Positions 46,725 to 57,169 of a stretch of 64,000 nt of DNA are shown in pieces. The stretch comes from Rs1 sp000416275. Lineage in GTDB: Bacteria > Pseudomonadota > Gammaproteobacteria > Pseudomonadales > Balneatricaceae. Position numbers and translations under genes: made by a program. Each line of letters opens with the position of its first letter. Position 1 is the stretch's first letter. A model generated the notes under the pieces. The model searched no databases. It saw only the letters and a list, made by a program, of their open reading frames with translations, and was not told where the DNA came from. The stretch covers positions 2,728,001-2,792,000 of the forward strand of contig OZ251574.1 in NCBI GenBank assembly GCA_965243635.1, given 5' to 3'.

Positions 46725-46835
46725 CCTAAGCCCGTGAATTTAAAGTAAATACATGGTTTTAAGCTATTGATTTTACAGTTGAATTGTAAAATTAATAGTT
46801 TGCGCTATATGGTGCAGCAAAGTCACTAATTCAGG
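46725..46835. repeat. Family B repeat (copy 5), upstream of the PPTase gene
   Basis: 111-bp degenerate form with ends CCTAAGCCCGTGAATTT and AAGTCACTAATTCAGG, in the same orientation as copy 4. No target duplication is visible. It lies between the PPTase gene and the divergent regulator. Confidence 0.65.
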
Positions 46836-46995
46836 GAATACTAAAAACCTCTGAATAAGTCACGCACGCCCCTAACGTACCGGGAAATTTGTGATTAAGG
46901 CAGCAGCTGTCGGCGTACTGATGTTCTGGCGAAAGCCGTTAAAGTGTTACCTTCCCCGATATGTCCGATACTACGACTAAATAGCAGCTTAATTA

Positions 46996-47024
46996 TTGAC
47001 ACTAAAAACAAATCATAATAAAAT
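46996..47024 (+). promoter_or_regulatory. Promoter of the AraC-type regulator
   Basis: TTGACA (46996-47001), a 17-base spacer and TAAAAT (47019-47024) are a near-consensus sigma-70 promoter. The Fur box begins at the next base. Confidence 0.7.
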
Positions 47025-47045
47025 AAATGATAATCATTATCATTT
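47025..47045. promoter_or_regulatory. Fur box
   Basis: AAATGATAATCATTATCATTT is a perfect 21-base palindrome containing the exact 7-1-7 core TGATAATCATTATCA. It covers the predicted start of transcription of the AraC-type regulator, so iron-loaded Fur should block the promoter. Confidence 0.88.
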
Positions 47046-47904
47046 AAATATTGTTAAAGGTAAACCCTCGGGCTGATATTATGGAAAGTATTAATGTATG
47101 TTTCAATGAATTGTCTCTCGAGTCAGCAGACACCGACTCTGAAAACCGCTATCCGACAAAATCACCTTATTCCTCCTGCGCAGATCAAGTTGTCGAAATT
47201 CCAGATCAGCTTGGTCAAGGGTCAAACTACCTAGTCAAGGTGAGTCCCGATGTTGATCTAATGTTCACAGATACATTTTTCAAATCTCCAGTCACTTTTG
47301 AGTCCGACCATACGAAGATGTACGGAGCGATTGTCGTAACAGAAGGTCAGCTGACCATACGCACCGAAAATAGCTCTAATAACCATGTTATCCGCAAGGG
47401 TAGTGCGTTGATTTTTATCATTGGTGATACACACTGCACATTTTCCTACCCGGCAGGGCAAGTTAAAATGTTAAACTTTTCTATCTCTCCCGCACTGATG
47501 TCACAGTTGGGTAGTAATACTCATGACTTCCCTATTCAGAAACAAGAAAATAACACCGATGATAATCCATACGTAGTCACGCACGACTGTCTCTGGAGTG
47601 TCCCGGTTACTCCTGAACTGACTCAGAACATACTACAAATATATGAGGCAAACCTAACGGATGCTGCTCAACAGTTTTATATTAATGGCAAGATAATAGA
47701 AGTTCTGGCACTGCTATATCACTCCTATCGAGTTAAAGCTGCCATTGATCCAGGCATAAAAGCTCACGACCTACTCTGCATTATGCATGCTGCAGAGATA
47801 ATCGAAGGCAAGATGATGTCACCGCCCTCACTCCTTGAGTTAGCCCGTGCAGTTGGTATAAACGACAATAAATTGAAAAAACTATTCAAGATATTGTTTA
47901 ATAA

Positions 47905-49556
47905 CTCAAGTTTCGGGATTCAAATAAAACCAAAAATCAACACTAAGCATATGATATAAAACAAGTTGATGCCTCTTTGTGGTAAAACAATTGTTGTCTA
48001 TACAAAATAAAATACCACAAGAGACATCAAATGAATTCTGCCACAAAGACGGGTGTTTTGCCATCACTCACTGCTGATTTTCTCGAGCAATCTAACCTCA
48101 GTATCGACAATACTTTTAACTCTGCTTGGAAACACCTCGGCTTTAATAGCCTGCTACTTCAAGCAAAATTTCATAAACGGTCTGGCGTGCCAGCGAGCGA
48201 TATTGTGTATCTACTTATGCTGTGGGTTTGGCTAAAAACTCAATCGGTAGCTATGTTCTCTCGCGATGCATTATTGAGCTTTAGTGCAGCAAAAAAAGAT
48301 GCCCTCTATGATCTACTCAATCGTGAAAATGTCGACTGGAGAAAATTACAATTATTGACCGCAAAGAAAGTGCTTAAATCTAACTCTCATGGAGGTTTAA
48401 GCGCGTTTGTTATTGATGATTCTGTGAAAATTAGGCGTGGAAAAAAGATGCCTGGCGTTTCTAGTCACTTTGATCATTTAACCGGACGCTGCGTAATGGG
48501 TCAGCAAATCGTTACGTTAGGCATCGCTAATAATTCACAATTTGTTCCTGTTGATAATGAAATCTTCATCAGTAATGTGAGAGAGCAAACAGCCAATTCT
48601 ACCTTTAAAGACCATCACAGCATTGCTGCGAAACGTTATGCTAAATCTCAGTCTCAAACCAAACCTGAAATGGTGTGTGACATGATAGCAAGGGCGATTC
48701 GCGCAGGCATAAATGCTGATTATTTTTTGGCTGATACATGGTTTGCCACCAAGCGCATTTTAAAAATGACAGAGACTCATTCACTGATCGCTATTGTTCG
48801 AATGAAAAGAAATAACACTAAATACCGAATACGCATCAACGGCAAGACGGAGATGTAATGTGCCAAGCAGTTATATCAACAGCCCGTAAAGGGGAAATGG
48901 CAATCCCTGACTAAATTGCCTTACCAGAGCAAGTCTATTGTCGTTGAACTCAATCTAGCAGCGACGGATAAAGAGCACGATCAATGGATAAAAGTAAAGT
49001 TGTTATTTGTTCGATCTATGGATGAAACAAAGCAACAGGCAGGTAAGAATGATTGGGCGCTTTTTTTAACAACCGATAGTCAGATGTGTGACGAGAAGAA
49101 ACTTGAAGTGTACGCATTACGGTGGGGTATCGAGGTATATTTCAAAGAGGCCAAACAAAAACTTGGTTTTTTGAAAGAGCAAAGTCGTCATTACAGCGTC
49201 TATATAGCGTCGATCCATTTGACTGGGTTAAGGTTTTGTATACTGCTATTTGTGCAGAATGAAGAAGGAGTAGCCAGTGTGAGTAAAGTGAGAAAATAGC
49301 CTTGAAGAGAGCTTATGTAGTTTAAACTTCGCGAGCAAATTATGGGGACTATTTAAGGCGTTAATTGCAGGCGCTTTGAGTGATATTATCGGGCTAAATG
49401 AAGAAGATAAATGTAAAATACTGGAAAGCATCGATCAAACAGTGGTCAATTTTTTTACACAAGTCATGCAAATGGATAATTTTACTCTACGGCAAGAAGG
49501 CCTAGAGTAACGGGAGGAGTTCATTTGAGCTAATGAAATGAACTCCGAAACTTGAG
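47905..49556 (+). mobile_element. IS4-family insertion sequence in the regulator gene
   Basis: 1,652-bp element with inverted ends CTCAAGTTTCGGGATTCA (left) and, read inward from the right, CTCAAGTTTCGGAGTTCA. A perfect 6-bp duplication TAATAA flanks it (47899-47904 and 49557-49562). A hairpin GGAGTTCATTT/AAATGAACTCC lies just inside the right end. It carries a damaged transposase gene. A second, truncated copy is at 43867-44972. Confidence 0.95.
48031..49510 (+). pseudogene. IS4-family transposase, inactivated
   Basis: DDE transposase of about 490 codons. The first Asp is in VIDDSVKIRRGKKMPG, the second in FLADTWFATKR, and the Glu lies in YALRWGIEVYFKEAK, which fits the IS4 signature Y-x2-R-x3-E-x6-K exactly. 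An in-frame TAA at 48856-48858 interrupts the gene after GKTEM, and the frame shifts by one near 49297, after which SLEESLCSLNFASKLWG and further sequence run to TAA 49508-49510. This copy could move only if complemented. Confidence 0.88.
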
Positions 49557-49786
49557 TAATAATACTGTGTATGGTTATCTGAATGAAAAACGGATGCAGC
49601 GAGCTTCCGAATTACTGATAAAAGGAGAGTTATCTATCCAGGAAGTTGCGCTAAGTGTAGGTTTCAAGCATGTCGGTTATTTTTCCCGTCTATTCCGGAA
49701 AACTTATCACAACACGCCGCTCGCCTATAAACGCAACCACCTCCCCTTTAAGTAAATAAATAACTAAGGCCCCTGCAACATAGTAA

Positions 49787-51499
49787 CTAGGACTTCAACC
49801 AGTGTTTTCGATAATCGGCACTCTCCGACAGCAGTTTTTGGTGATTAGCACAACCAGACTGCCTGCCGTTTTGTAGGAAAAGCACTTGATCAGCACCCTC
49901 AACCATTGTCTCTTGATGGGCAATCATGATCAATGTTCGTCCCCGCTTCAATTTATGCAGCATTTTCAGAATATTGTGCTCGTTCTCCACATCCAGCGCG
50001 GAACTGATCTCATCTAACAAAATCACCTTTGCATCCACCAGCAAAGCACGCGCTAGAGACAGCCGCTGACGTTCGCCACCTGACAACGCTCCGCCCATCT
50101 CCCCAATTTGAGTATTATACCCCTGTGGCAACTGCTCGATAAAATTATGGCAACAGGCTTTCTGACACGCGACAATCACATCAGCTTCGGTAATGCCAGG
50201 CCTTGCCATTAATAGGTTAGATAAAATGCTGTCGTCCATCAAGAAAGTATGCTGACTGACTAATGCCAAATGCTGATAAAGGCTCTGATCATCAAAGGCC
50301 ATAATATCCTGATCATCAAAGAGAATCTGCCCATTGCCTGGCACCCAAAAGCGCGCTAGCAAATTAATCAGGGTGGTTTTTCCAGAACCAGACGGCCCCA
50401 CAATCGCTGTCAACGTACCTGGTCGGGCACTGAAATTAATCCCTTTCAGATCATCTTGTTCCGCAGCTACGGCATTCATACGGGGATAGCTAAAACTGAC
50501 ATCAACCACTTTTACTTCAGCCGAGCCATTAATCACTGCATTACCGCTATTAAGAGTTTCTGAACGCAATAGCTGTAATAACCGCAGAGCGGCCTGTTCC
50601 ATAAATCGAGACTCCGCGATGGTCATGGCAATTTGCGATAACCCTCTATAAATTCTAGCAGCGGCAATCAAAAAGGTAAGAAATACCGCCAGTTCCACAT
50701 CACCACTGAAGTACAGATGTACGCCAACCAGTAGAAAAAATGCAAAACCAGACTCAGACAACAACATGAAAATCACCGGTACAAGCCCAACCCGGGCTTC
50801 ATGCTGTAGGCTCAGACGCTGCGTTTTTTCAATCCGTTCACGTAAACCTGCCAGCTGACGCTCACCATTACCGGCCAGACGATGCTCTCGCAATCCCTGC
50901 ACCCAATCCATAATAGCGCCGTTAGTATCACTGACTTGCTCCATCCAACGACCCGAAATTCGATTAGCGTAGCGTTGCACCCTCCACTGAACCAGCGCCG
51001 CCAATGGCACTCCTGCCAGCAGCGCCAACGCCAGTCGCCAATCGTATATAAACAGAATAAAACTAACCGTTAACAGTAAAGCCACGGTAGAAAACAACAT
51101 CGAAAAAAGTCGTGAAAATATACCTTCAGCAAGTTCCACGTCACGGTTCATACTGTTACCGAGCCGACCAGCATCATGCTGTTGGAAAAACCCCATCGGC
51201 ACTTTCATAAAGTGTCCCGCCAATCTCTCCCTTAACCCAGCACAGGCGACGCTGGTCATAAACCCGGTGTGCAACACCGCTTCACGGGTCGCTAATACAC
51301 GCGCTGACAATATTATAAAGATAGCGATCGCTACCCAAACAATGTCCATCAACACAGCCTCCGACATCAGCAACTGCACAACATATAAAAACAACCCATA
51401 AGGCAATGCGGTCAGCACTCCCTCGGTGATTGATAACACAATACTGCGACGAAATTGGCTGGCATCGACTACCGGTAGCGATTGAATGGTATTAAACAT
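49787..51499 (-). CDS. ABC transporter, fused membrane and ATPase domains (second of pair)
   Basis: A 570-residue half-transporter: six membrane helices in about residues 1-310, then an ATPase with Walker A GPSGSGKTTLINLL, signature LSGGERQRLSLARALL, Walker B VILLDEISSALD and switch histidine in MIAHQETM. It resembles the YbtP/YbtQ, PchH/PchI and IrtA/IrtB pairs that handle ferric siderophores across the inner membrane. Its start overlaps the end of the partner gene by 8 bases, so a heterodimer is expected. Direction (import of ferric complex or export of product) is not settled by sequence. Confidence 0.9.
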   Translation of the reverse strand: MFNTIQSLPVVDASQFRRSIVLSITEGVLTALPYGLFLYVVQLLMSEAVLMDIVWVAIAIFIILSARVLATREAVLHTGFMTSVACAGLRERLAGHFMKVPMGFFQQHDAGRLGNSMNRDVELAEGIFSRLFSMLFSTVALLLTVSFILFIYDWRLALALLAGVPLAALVQWRVQRYANRISGRWMEQVSDTNGAIMDWVQGLREHRLAGNGERQLAGLRERIEKTQRLSLQHEARVGLVPVIFMLLSESGFAFFLLVGVHLYFSGDVELAVFLTFLIAAARIYRGLSQIAMTIAESRFMEQAALRLLQLLRSETLNSGNAVINGSAEVKVVDVSFSYPRMNAVAAEQDDLKGINFSARPGTLTAIVGPSGSGKTTLINLLARFWVPGNGQILFDDQDIMAFDDQSLYQHLALVSQHTFLMDDSILSNLLMARPGITEADVIVACQKACCHNFIEQLPQGYNTQIGEMGGALSGGERQRLSLARALLVDAKVILLDEISSALDVENEHNILKMLHKLKRGRTLIMIAHQETMVEGADQVLFLQNGRQSGCANHQKLLSESADYRKHWLKS

Positions 51500-53255
51500 A
51501 GTTATACTCCTCTGACTTAACTAGCTTGGTGGACGGATCCAGAGAAATTAGCGTCTGATAGCGATCACAGTTGTCCAGCAGGTTTTTATGGCTGTCAAAA
51601 CCAACCACTTGACCATTGTGCATAACGATAATTCGATCCGCCTGACGAGCCAGCGGCAAGCGGTGTGTGACGAAGATAAAACCGCTGTCAGCACAGAACT
51701 CAAATAACCGATTAATCAGACGCTGTTCAATCAACGGGTCAAAAAAACTGGTCGCTTCATCAAACAGGTAGAGGTTGGCCGGGCACAGCAATGCCCGCGC
51801 CATGGCCAGCCGCTGCTGCTCTCCGCCACTGAGGCGAGCACTGTGACCACCTAGTACTTCGTCGAGTTGCCCTGGGCCATGCCGGATAAAATCGTCTGCT
51901 TCACAGAGTTTAAGTACCTGCCATATCTGTTCATCTGACACCTCGACACCCATGCCTATATTGTTGCGTACCGTATCGTTAAAGATATGATTATGCTGCA
52001 GAACAACACCGATATTACTGTACAACTGAGTTTCAGAATAACTTTCCAATGGCTCCCCAGCGATCCTAATCAGACCTTCTTGTTGTCGATAAAACCCAGC
52101 CAGCAAATGTAGCAGTGTACTTTTACCCGAGCCAGAAGCTCCTACCACCGCCACTTTCTCACCGGCCAGAAGCGTTATTGACAGCCCTAGCAACGCCGGT
52201 TCTGAACGCCCCGGATAGCTGAATGTCACTTTATCCAATTGCACTTTCGGTGCCTTTTCAGGCCAGACCCTATTTCCACAAGAGGCGACTTCAGCCTGTT
52301 CAATCAACCGAATACGATCCACTCCGCCCAAAATCTGATTCAATGAAGCGCCGAGCAGTAACATATTATAAAATGGCTCGGTCAAACCTAATCCCAGCAT
52401 CATAAAGAGCACAAACAAACTGATGGACAGTTCAGCATCCATCACCATCCAGGCCGCAACAGGTAGCAGTATCACTAAGCTGCCATCCAGTGATACTTTC
52501 AGTAGTGCAAAGGGCCAACTACCATCGCGAACCCAGCCCCGTAACATCTGATCATAACCGACGATACTCTCCTTCAACACCGACATACCACTTCCCTGGC
52601 CAGTAAACATCCGCAGGGCTGCTACGCCGCGAATAAACTGTGCTACCTGACGGTTTAGTTCAGTCTGAACTGACAGGAACAGCTGCATCTTTTCGGCATA
52701 ACCGCGAAACAGAGCGCCCTGCATCAAGAGCGCCAGTGGCAACGGAATTAGTGCCACTAATGCTAACTGCCAATCCAGCCATAGCAATAGCACGAACGTT
52801 GCCAGAGGCGTAAACAGCGCACTGACAAAATCGACAATATGGTGCGCCACGAACAACTCAATACGATCTACATCGTCATGGATAATTTGACGAATATCAG
52901 CACTACGGTGCTGATCTATAAATGACATTGGCAGCCGGATGATTTTTTCCAACAACTGAATTTTGATCTCACCAATCAAGATGAACGCCGCTTTATGAGC
53001 GTAAAATGCAGCGCTAAACAAACATAGGTAGCGCAATGCAATGGCTGTAATCACGACGCCTGTATACAGCATGGCGTCATCGTACTTAAGGCTGTTATCC
53101 AATAGCCCGTCGATCACCAAAAAAATAATCACCGGAGCGACCAGTGTTACCAACACCTGCAACAGTGCAAGACTAATGGCGATCCAAATCATGCGCTGTT
53201 GACGTCCACTTACCTGCAATAACCATTGCAGGCTGGTAGATGCATTATTTTTCAT
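51492..53255 (-). CDS. ABC transporter, fused membrane and ATPase domains (first of pair)
   Basis: A 587-residue half-transporter with six membrane helices (about 20-300) and an ATPase domain: Walker A GASGSGKSTLLHLL, signature LSGGEQQRLAMARALL, Walker B LYLFDEATSFFD and FVTHRLPLARQADR. The ATPase signature and Walker residues are intact. ATG 53255 shares one base with the stop of the NRPS gene (TAATG) and follows GAGGAG, so translation is coupled. It likely forms a heterodimer with the next gene product, as in YbtP-YbtQ. Confidence 0.9.
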   Translation of the reverse strand: MKNNASTSLQWLLQVSGRQQRMIWIAISLALLQVLVTLVAPVIIFLVIDGLLDNSLKYDDAMLYTGVVITAIALRYLCLFSAAFYAHKAAFILIGEIKIQLLEKIIRLPMSFIDQHRSADIRQIIHDDVDRIELFVAHHIVDFVSALFTPLATFVLLLWLDWQLALVALIPLPLALLMQGALFRGYAEKMQLFLSVQTELNRQVAQFIRGVAALRMFTGQGSGMSVLKESIVGYDQMLRGWVRDGSWPFALLKVSLDGSLVILLPVAAWMVMDAELSISLFVLFMMLGLGLTEPFYNMLLLGASLNQILGGVDRIRLIEQAEVASCGNRVWPEKAPKVQLDKVTFSYPGRSEPALLGLSITLLAGEKVAVVGASGSGKSTLLHLLAGFYRQQEGLIRIAGEPLESYSETQLYSNIGVVLQHNHIFNDTVRNNIGMGVEVSDEQIWQVLKLCEADDFIRHGPGQLDEVLGGHSARLSGGEQQRLAMARALLCPANLYLFDEATSFFDPLIEQRLINRLFEFCADSGFIFVTHRLPLARQADRIIVMHNGQVVGFDSHKNLLDNCDRYQTLISLDPSTKLVKSEEYNYV

Positions 53256-56200
53256 TATTTAGTCTCCTCGAAGCCACATGCCGGCATTGCGGGCATCGCG
53301 GCGATATATAGTGCCAGCATCTTCGGTGTTACCGCTGAAAAGCCAAGCTGGTGCTTTGAAAGTTGTTGATGAGTGAGCTGACAGTGCCACGGTGCTGCTA
53401 TCTGTTGCTGTGCATTAGCACTGATAAACGGCAACAGTGCAGCTAGCGAAGTATCCGGATGTTGTTGTAACCATTCAACCAACTGCAATCGCCAATTCGC
53501 CACACTGAGCGGCTGCCAACCACCTTGCTCAGCACTGACAGCAGCGTACAATTTGCTCCAACACTCAGAGGCCGGGTTGGTCAGCAAAAGTATCGCTGGA
53601 CGCCGTTGCGAAAGCGCAACATTTGTGCGTAATTTCACCACGATCCGCGCCACTTCATTCGCCGGCGTAAGATCGGCAGTAGCCGCTGCATCTGGCCAGG
53701 ATTTCAGAATGCGGCAGGCATCCGCAACCCGCCAGATAATATCCTGATAGTTGCAGACACCGGTATCTAAGTCACCAGTCACACTCGCCAACCGGTAGAT
53801 AGAGACATCCATACCGCGCTGGCGGGCTTGTAGACAGAGTTGCTCGGCCACCCATTTGCTTTGATTGTATCCACCGGCCAGCGCAGGCCAATTATCCAGC
53901 GCTAACAGCTCGGCCGAATCCACGCTATCCGGTGATTGCGACAAGGCTGCCATCACACTCATCGTAGAGATGAAGTCTAAACTGCAACCAGCTATGGCAG
54001 CGGTCAGTGCCAGCAAACTATGAGTCGCTTCTACGTTGGCCGCTTTCATCAGTCCGTAACTACTGGAGAAGTTGACCTGAGCACCGCAGTGAACGATGTG
54101 ACACAGTTGTTGCGACAGCTGCTGCCAACACTCTTCGCTCAACCCCAAACGAGGCTTAGTCAGGTCCCCACAAAGTACCTCTATACGCTGTTCATAGTCC
54201 GGTTGCCACAATGACAGAGACTGCAACTTTTGACGTAGTCGCACCATACCTTGAGTGACTGAGTCTGCCCGCACCAAACAAAATAGCACTCCCCTGTGTT
54301 CTTGCAGAATTTGGTGACACAAGTGCGCACCGACAAAACCGGTTGCCCCGGTCAGTAACCAATCCTCTGCACTTTGTTCTTTAGTCCCCGTCAAAACCGG
54401 TATAACGTCCTCTTCTAAATGAGCTTGCGCAGCCAAGTCCATCACGGGAATCAGTGCCTGCAGGGCTTCTGCATCAAAGTTTGGGTGCTGTTCCATCCAG
54501 TCGACCAAGGTTTGCATAGAATCCAGTTGATAGAACAAATCCAAAGGCAACTCAAGGCCATAATGCTGCTCGAGCCAGGCCAAAAATTGTGCGACCTGTA
54601 ACGAACTACCACCGAGTTCAAAGAAACTGACATCCAGCCGCTTAACCGATTGTTGCAGTAGTTCCGACAGTTGCTGTGCCAAAGTACGGGCCAGCGGGCT
54701 GAGTAGCAATTCGCTATCATCGTCATAACTGGCGTCAATAGTGGCCAATTGTTGTTCCAATTGTTGGTGGTCAACCTTGCCATTGGTGGTCATTGGCCAA
54801 CTCGTCAATAATAGAATTCTGCCGGGTATGGCGGCACTAGGCAGACGCTTGCGTAACTGTTGCTGCAGCGCCGCAGCACTTAGAGAATAACCTTTCGCTA
54901 AGGTGACACAAGCCTCTAGTCCGGTCACTTGATCATCATGTTTACGTACCAATACCACTGCATCGCTAACACCATTACAATGACGCAGCAGCTCCTCAAC
55001 ATCACCAAGTTCAATTCGTACCCCACGAATTTTCACCTGGCGATCCAATCGTCCAAGAATACGCAGATAGCCCTCACTATCGCTGACACAGCAATCCCCA
55101 CTACGGTAGAAACGCTGTCTGTCAAACGATACAAAACTACTAGCTGTCAGCGCATCACGATTATGATAACCACGACTGACCACAGCGCCACTCAGCCAGA
55201 GTTCACCGGGCACCCCCACGGGAAGAGGCTGACCACAGGAGTCCATCAGCAGTGCCTCGCAGCCATCAATCACCCTGCCTAAACTGTCCGGCCGCTGACT
55301 ATCGTGAACCTTATTGGCGACACAAAACACTGACGCTTCCGAGGGACCATATAGATTGTAGAACCGTTTTGTTGCACTCCAGCGCTGGGCCTCACTAACC
55401 GGACAACGATCGCCTCCTGTCATCACCGTATGAAGGTCAGGCAGCTGAGCGGGTTCCAACTTAGGGAGCAGTACCGGTGGAAGCATTACTAGCCCGGCTT
55501 TACTTTCGGCTAACGCACCTTCCAGCAAGTCTGATCGTTGACGACAGTCAGTCGTAGAAAAATACAGTGCGCCGCCACTTGCTAGCATCAGACCAAGCTC
55601 CAATATGGATGCATCAAAATTCATGGCGGCAAACTGGAAAATCCGTGGCGGTACTGATAGCGTATCTAACCACTGCTGGCAGTTGCCCAGCAAATTTCCC
55701 AGTCCACCGTGGGTATTGATGGAGGCTTTAGGCTGACCGGTCGTACCAGAGGTGTATATCATATAGGCTGGGTGATCAGCACCCAGTAGCGGCCATGAAG
55801 GCACCGCTACAGATGATAGCTCTGTCGGAGCATGCCAGTGTAAAAGTTGCCGATCTTGTGCCAATGTCGCGCTCCCTGCCAGATCATCACTGAGCAACAA
55901 AGTGCAACCACTGTCGACTAACATTGCCTGCAAACGCGCCTGTGGGTAGCTAGGGTCCAGCGCCAGAAAACAACCTCCGCTGATCATCACCGCTAGCAGC
56001 GAAGTAAAAGCGGCCGGGCTGGCTGGCATATGACAGCCCACCACTTGAGCGTCACTAATTCCCCGCACCTGCAACTGTGTCGCCAACTGCGTGACCTGTT
56101 GCCAAAGTTCTGCATAGCTGATCGCGGGCTGACCTTGACAACACAAGGCTTCAGCGTCAGGTTGGTGCTCTGCCAACTGTTGAAGTAGACCCGCCAAACC

Positions 56201-57160
56201 TCCTGTCAACACGTAGGCAGGTTGACCACCTAGCACCAGAGGCTGTGGTGTAGTGGCCAGCCGCGCCAACGGCAGATCAACGCTAATCAACTGCAACATA
56301 ATATGGCGAATACTGTCCAGCAACGCTTGCATCAGACGGTCACTCCAACGATTGCCAGCAAACCGCAGTTGTAGACTCAGCGTATTATCACCTTTGTCTG
56401 CAGACGACACATTTTCTACAGCCATCTCGCCTGCAGGTATGCAGTAGATTGCCATGGGATAACCTACGGATTCCTCTACTTGTAACAAAGTTGCCTGCAA
56501 CGGCGGCTCTTGCGCAGAAACATCAGTCGGTGCAGTGATTGCTGAAGCGCTATTCTGAAACACAGTCAACACCTCAAACGGAAGGGTGCTGGCCGGCCAG
56601 TCACAATGTTGTAAAATTTCTGCCAGTGGTAGCCCCCCCTGTTGCAGGGTTTCGGCAAGCCGTTGATGATAAGCGCGCATAAAGTCTTCACTGCTCTGCT
56701 GCCAGTCAAAACGCCAGCGTAGTGGCAAAGTATTAAGTAACGGTCCCAGAATACGTGTACTTCCTGCAAGATCTGGCGGACGACTGGCTTGAGTCGTTCC
56801 CAATATCACATCATCCTGCTGTGACCAGCGCGCCAGCACCAGTGCGCAGGCCGCTTGAAAGCAGCTATTGTGGGTAATTTCCAGACGACGACAGCCGGTT
56901 TCCAACTGCGCCTGCTGCAAAGTAGTCCAGTGCAGTGTTTGCACCCGCTCTTCTGACGACCCTCTTATTTCCCACTCTGTCGCGGGGGCAGGACCGGGCG
57001 AAGCGCCATCGAGCGCATCGCGCCAGAATTTTGAAAGACCTTGCTGATCCTGCTTTTTTTGCCAGTGTAACCAATGACTAATACCTGGCGCTGGAGGTAA
57101 TACCACTGGAGTCCCCTGCAGGCAAGCGAAATAACACTGTGCCAACTCTGATGAAAGCAC
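53255..57160 (-). CDS. NRPS module: condensation (C-terminal part), adenylation, PCP, reductase
   Basis: 1,301-residue downstream part of an NRPS whose first 150 codons are cut off by TGA 57170-57172. Order: rest of the condensation domain (to about 290), adenylation domain (about 320-820) with YMIYTSGTTGQPKAS, NLYGPSEASV, YRSGDCCVSDSEGYL and TTNGKVD, carrier domain with the phosphopantetheine serine in FFELGGSSLQVAQ, and a terminal reductase (about 930-1240) with LLTGATGFVGAHL and the Tyr-Lys pair in YNQSKWVAEQ. The reductase predicts NAD(P)H-dependent release as aldehyde or alcohol. GTG 57160 has no clear ribosome binding site, so translation as a separate protein is doubtful. Confidence 0.9.
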   Translation of the reverse strand: MLSSELAQCYFACLQGTPVVLPPAPGISHWLHWQKKQDQQGLSKFWRDALDGASPGPAPATEWEIRGSSEERVQTLHWTTLQQAQLETGCRRLEITHNSCFQAACALVLARWSQQDDVILGTTQASRPPDLAGSTRILGPLLNTLPLRWRFDWQQSSEDFMRAYHQRLAETLQQGGLPLAEILQHCDWPASTLPFEVLTVFQNSASAITAPTDVSAQEPPLQATLLQVEESVGYPMAIYCIPAGEMAVENVSSADKGDNTLSLQLRFAGNRWSDRLMQALLDSIRHIMLQLISVDLPLARLATTPQPLVLGGQPAYVLTGGLAGLLQQLAEHQPDAEALCCQGQPAISYAELWQQVTQLATQLQVRGISDAQVVGCHMPASPAAFTSLLAVMISGGCFLALDPSYPQARLQAMLVDSGCTLLLSDDLAGSATLAQDRQLLHWHAPTELSSVAVPSWPLLGADHPAYMIYTSGTTGQPKASINTHGGLGNLLGNCQQWLDTLSVPPRIFQFAAMNFDASILELGLMLASGGALYFSTTDCRQRSDLLEGALAESKAGLVMLPPVLLPKLEPAQLPDLHTVMTGGDRCPVSEAQRWSATKRFYNLYGPSEASVFCVANKVHDSQRPDSLGRVIDGCEALLMDSCGQPLPVGVPGELWLSGAVVSRGYHNRDALTASSFVSFDRQRFYRSGDCCVSDSEGYLRILGRLDRQVKIRGVRIELGDVEELLRHCNGVSDAVVLVRKHDDQVTGLEACVTLAKGYSLSAAALQQQLRKRLPSAAIPGRILLLTSWPMTTNGKVDHQQLEQQLATIDASYDDDSELLLSPLARTLAQQLSELLQQSVKRLDVSFFELGGSSLQVAQFLAWLEQHYGLELPLDLFYQLDSMQTLVDWMEQHPNFDAEALQALIPVMDLAAQAHLEEDVIPVLTGTKEQSAEDWLLTGATGFVGAHLCHQILQEHRGVLFCLVRADSVTQGMVRLRQKLQSLSLWQPDYEQRIEVLCGDLTKPRLGLSEECWQQLSQQLCHIVHCGAQVNFSSSYGLMKAANVEATHSLLALTAAIAGCSLDFISTMSVMAALSQSPDSVDSAELLALDNWPALAGGYNQSKWVAEQLCLQARQRGMDVSIYRLASVTGDLDTGVCNYQDIIWRVADACRILKSWPDAAATADLTPANEVARIVVKLRTNVALSQRRPAILLLTNPASECWSKLYAAVSAEQGGWQPLSVANWRLQLVEWLQQHPDTSLAALLPFISANAQQQIAAPWHCQLTHQQLSKHQLGFSAVTPKMLALYIAAMPAMPACGFEETK

Positions 57161-57169
57161 CCCGAATGA

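Larger units (their letters stand above)
47081..49755 (+). pseudogene. AraC-family siderophore regulator (PchR/YbtA-like), split by an IS
   Basis: Joining 47081-47904 to 49563-49755 gives one open frame of 338 codons. The N-terminal part (about 1-230) is a sensor domain of the PchR/YbtA/AlcR type. The DNA-binding end has two helix-turn-helix motifs, LLELARAVGINDNKLKKLF before the insertion and LSIQEVALSVGFKHVGYFSRLF after it. The IS4-family element at 47905-49556 falls between them, in KILFN|NTVYGYLNEKRM, with a TAATAA duplication. The truncated product lacks the second motif and should not activate its targets. ATG 47081 is preferred over TTG 47051, which adjoins the Fur box. Confidence 0.9.
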
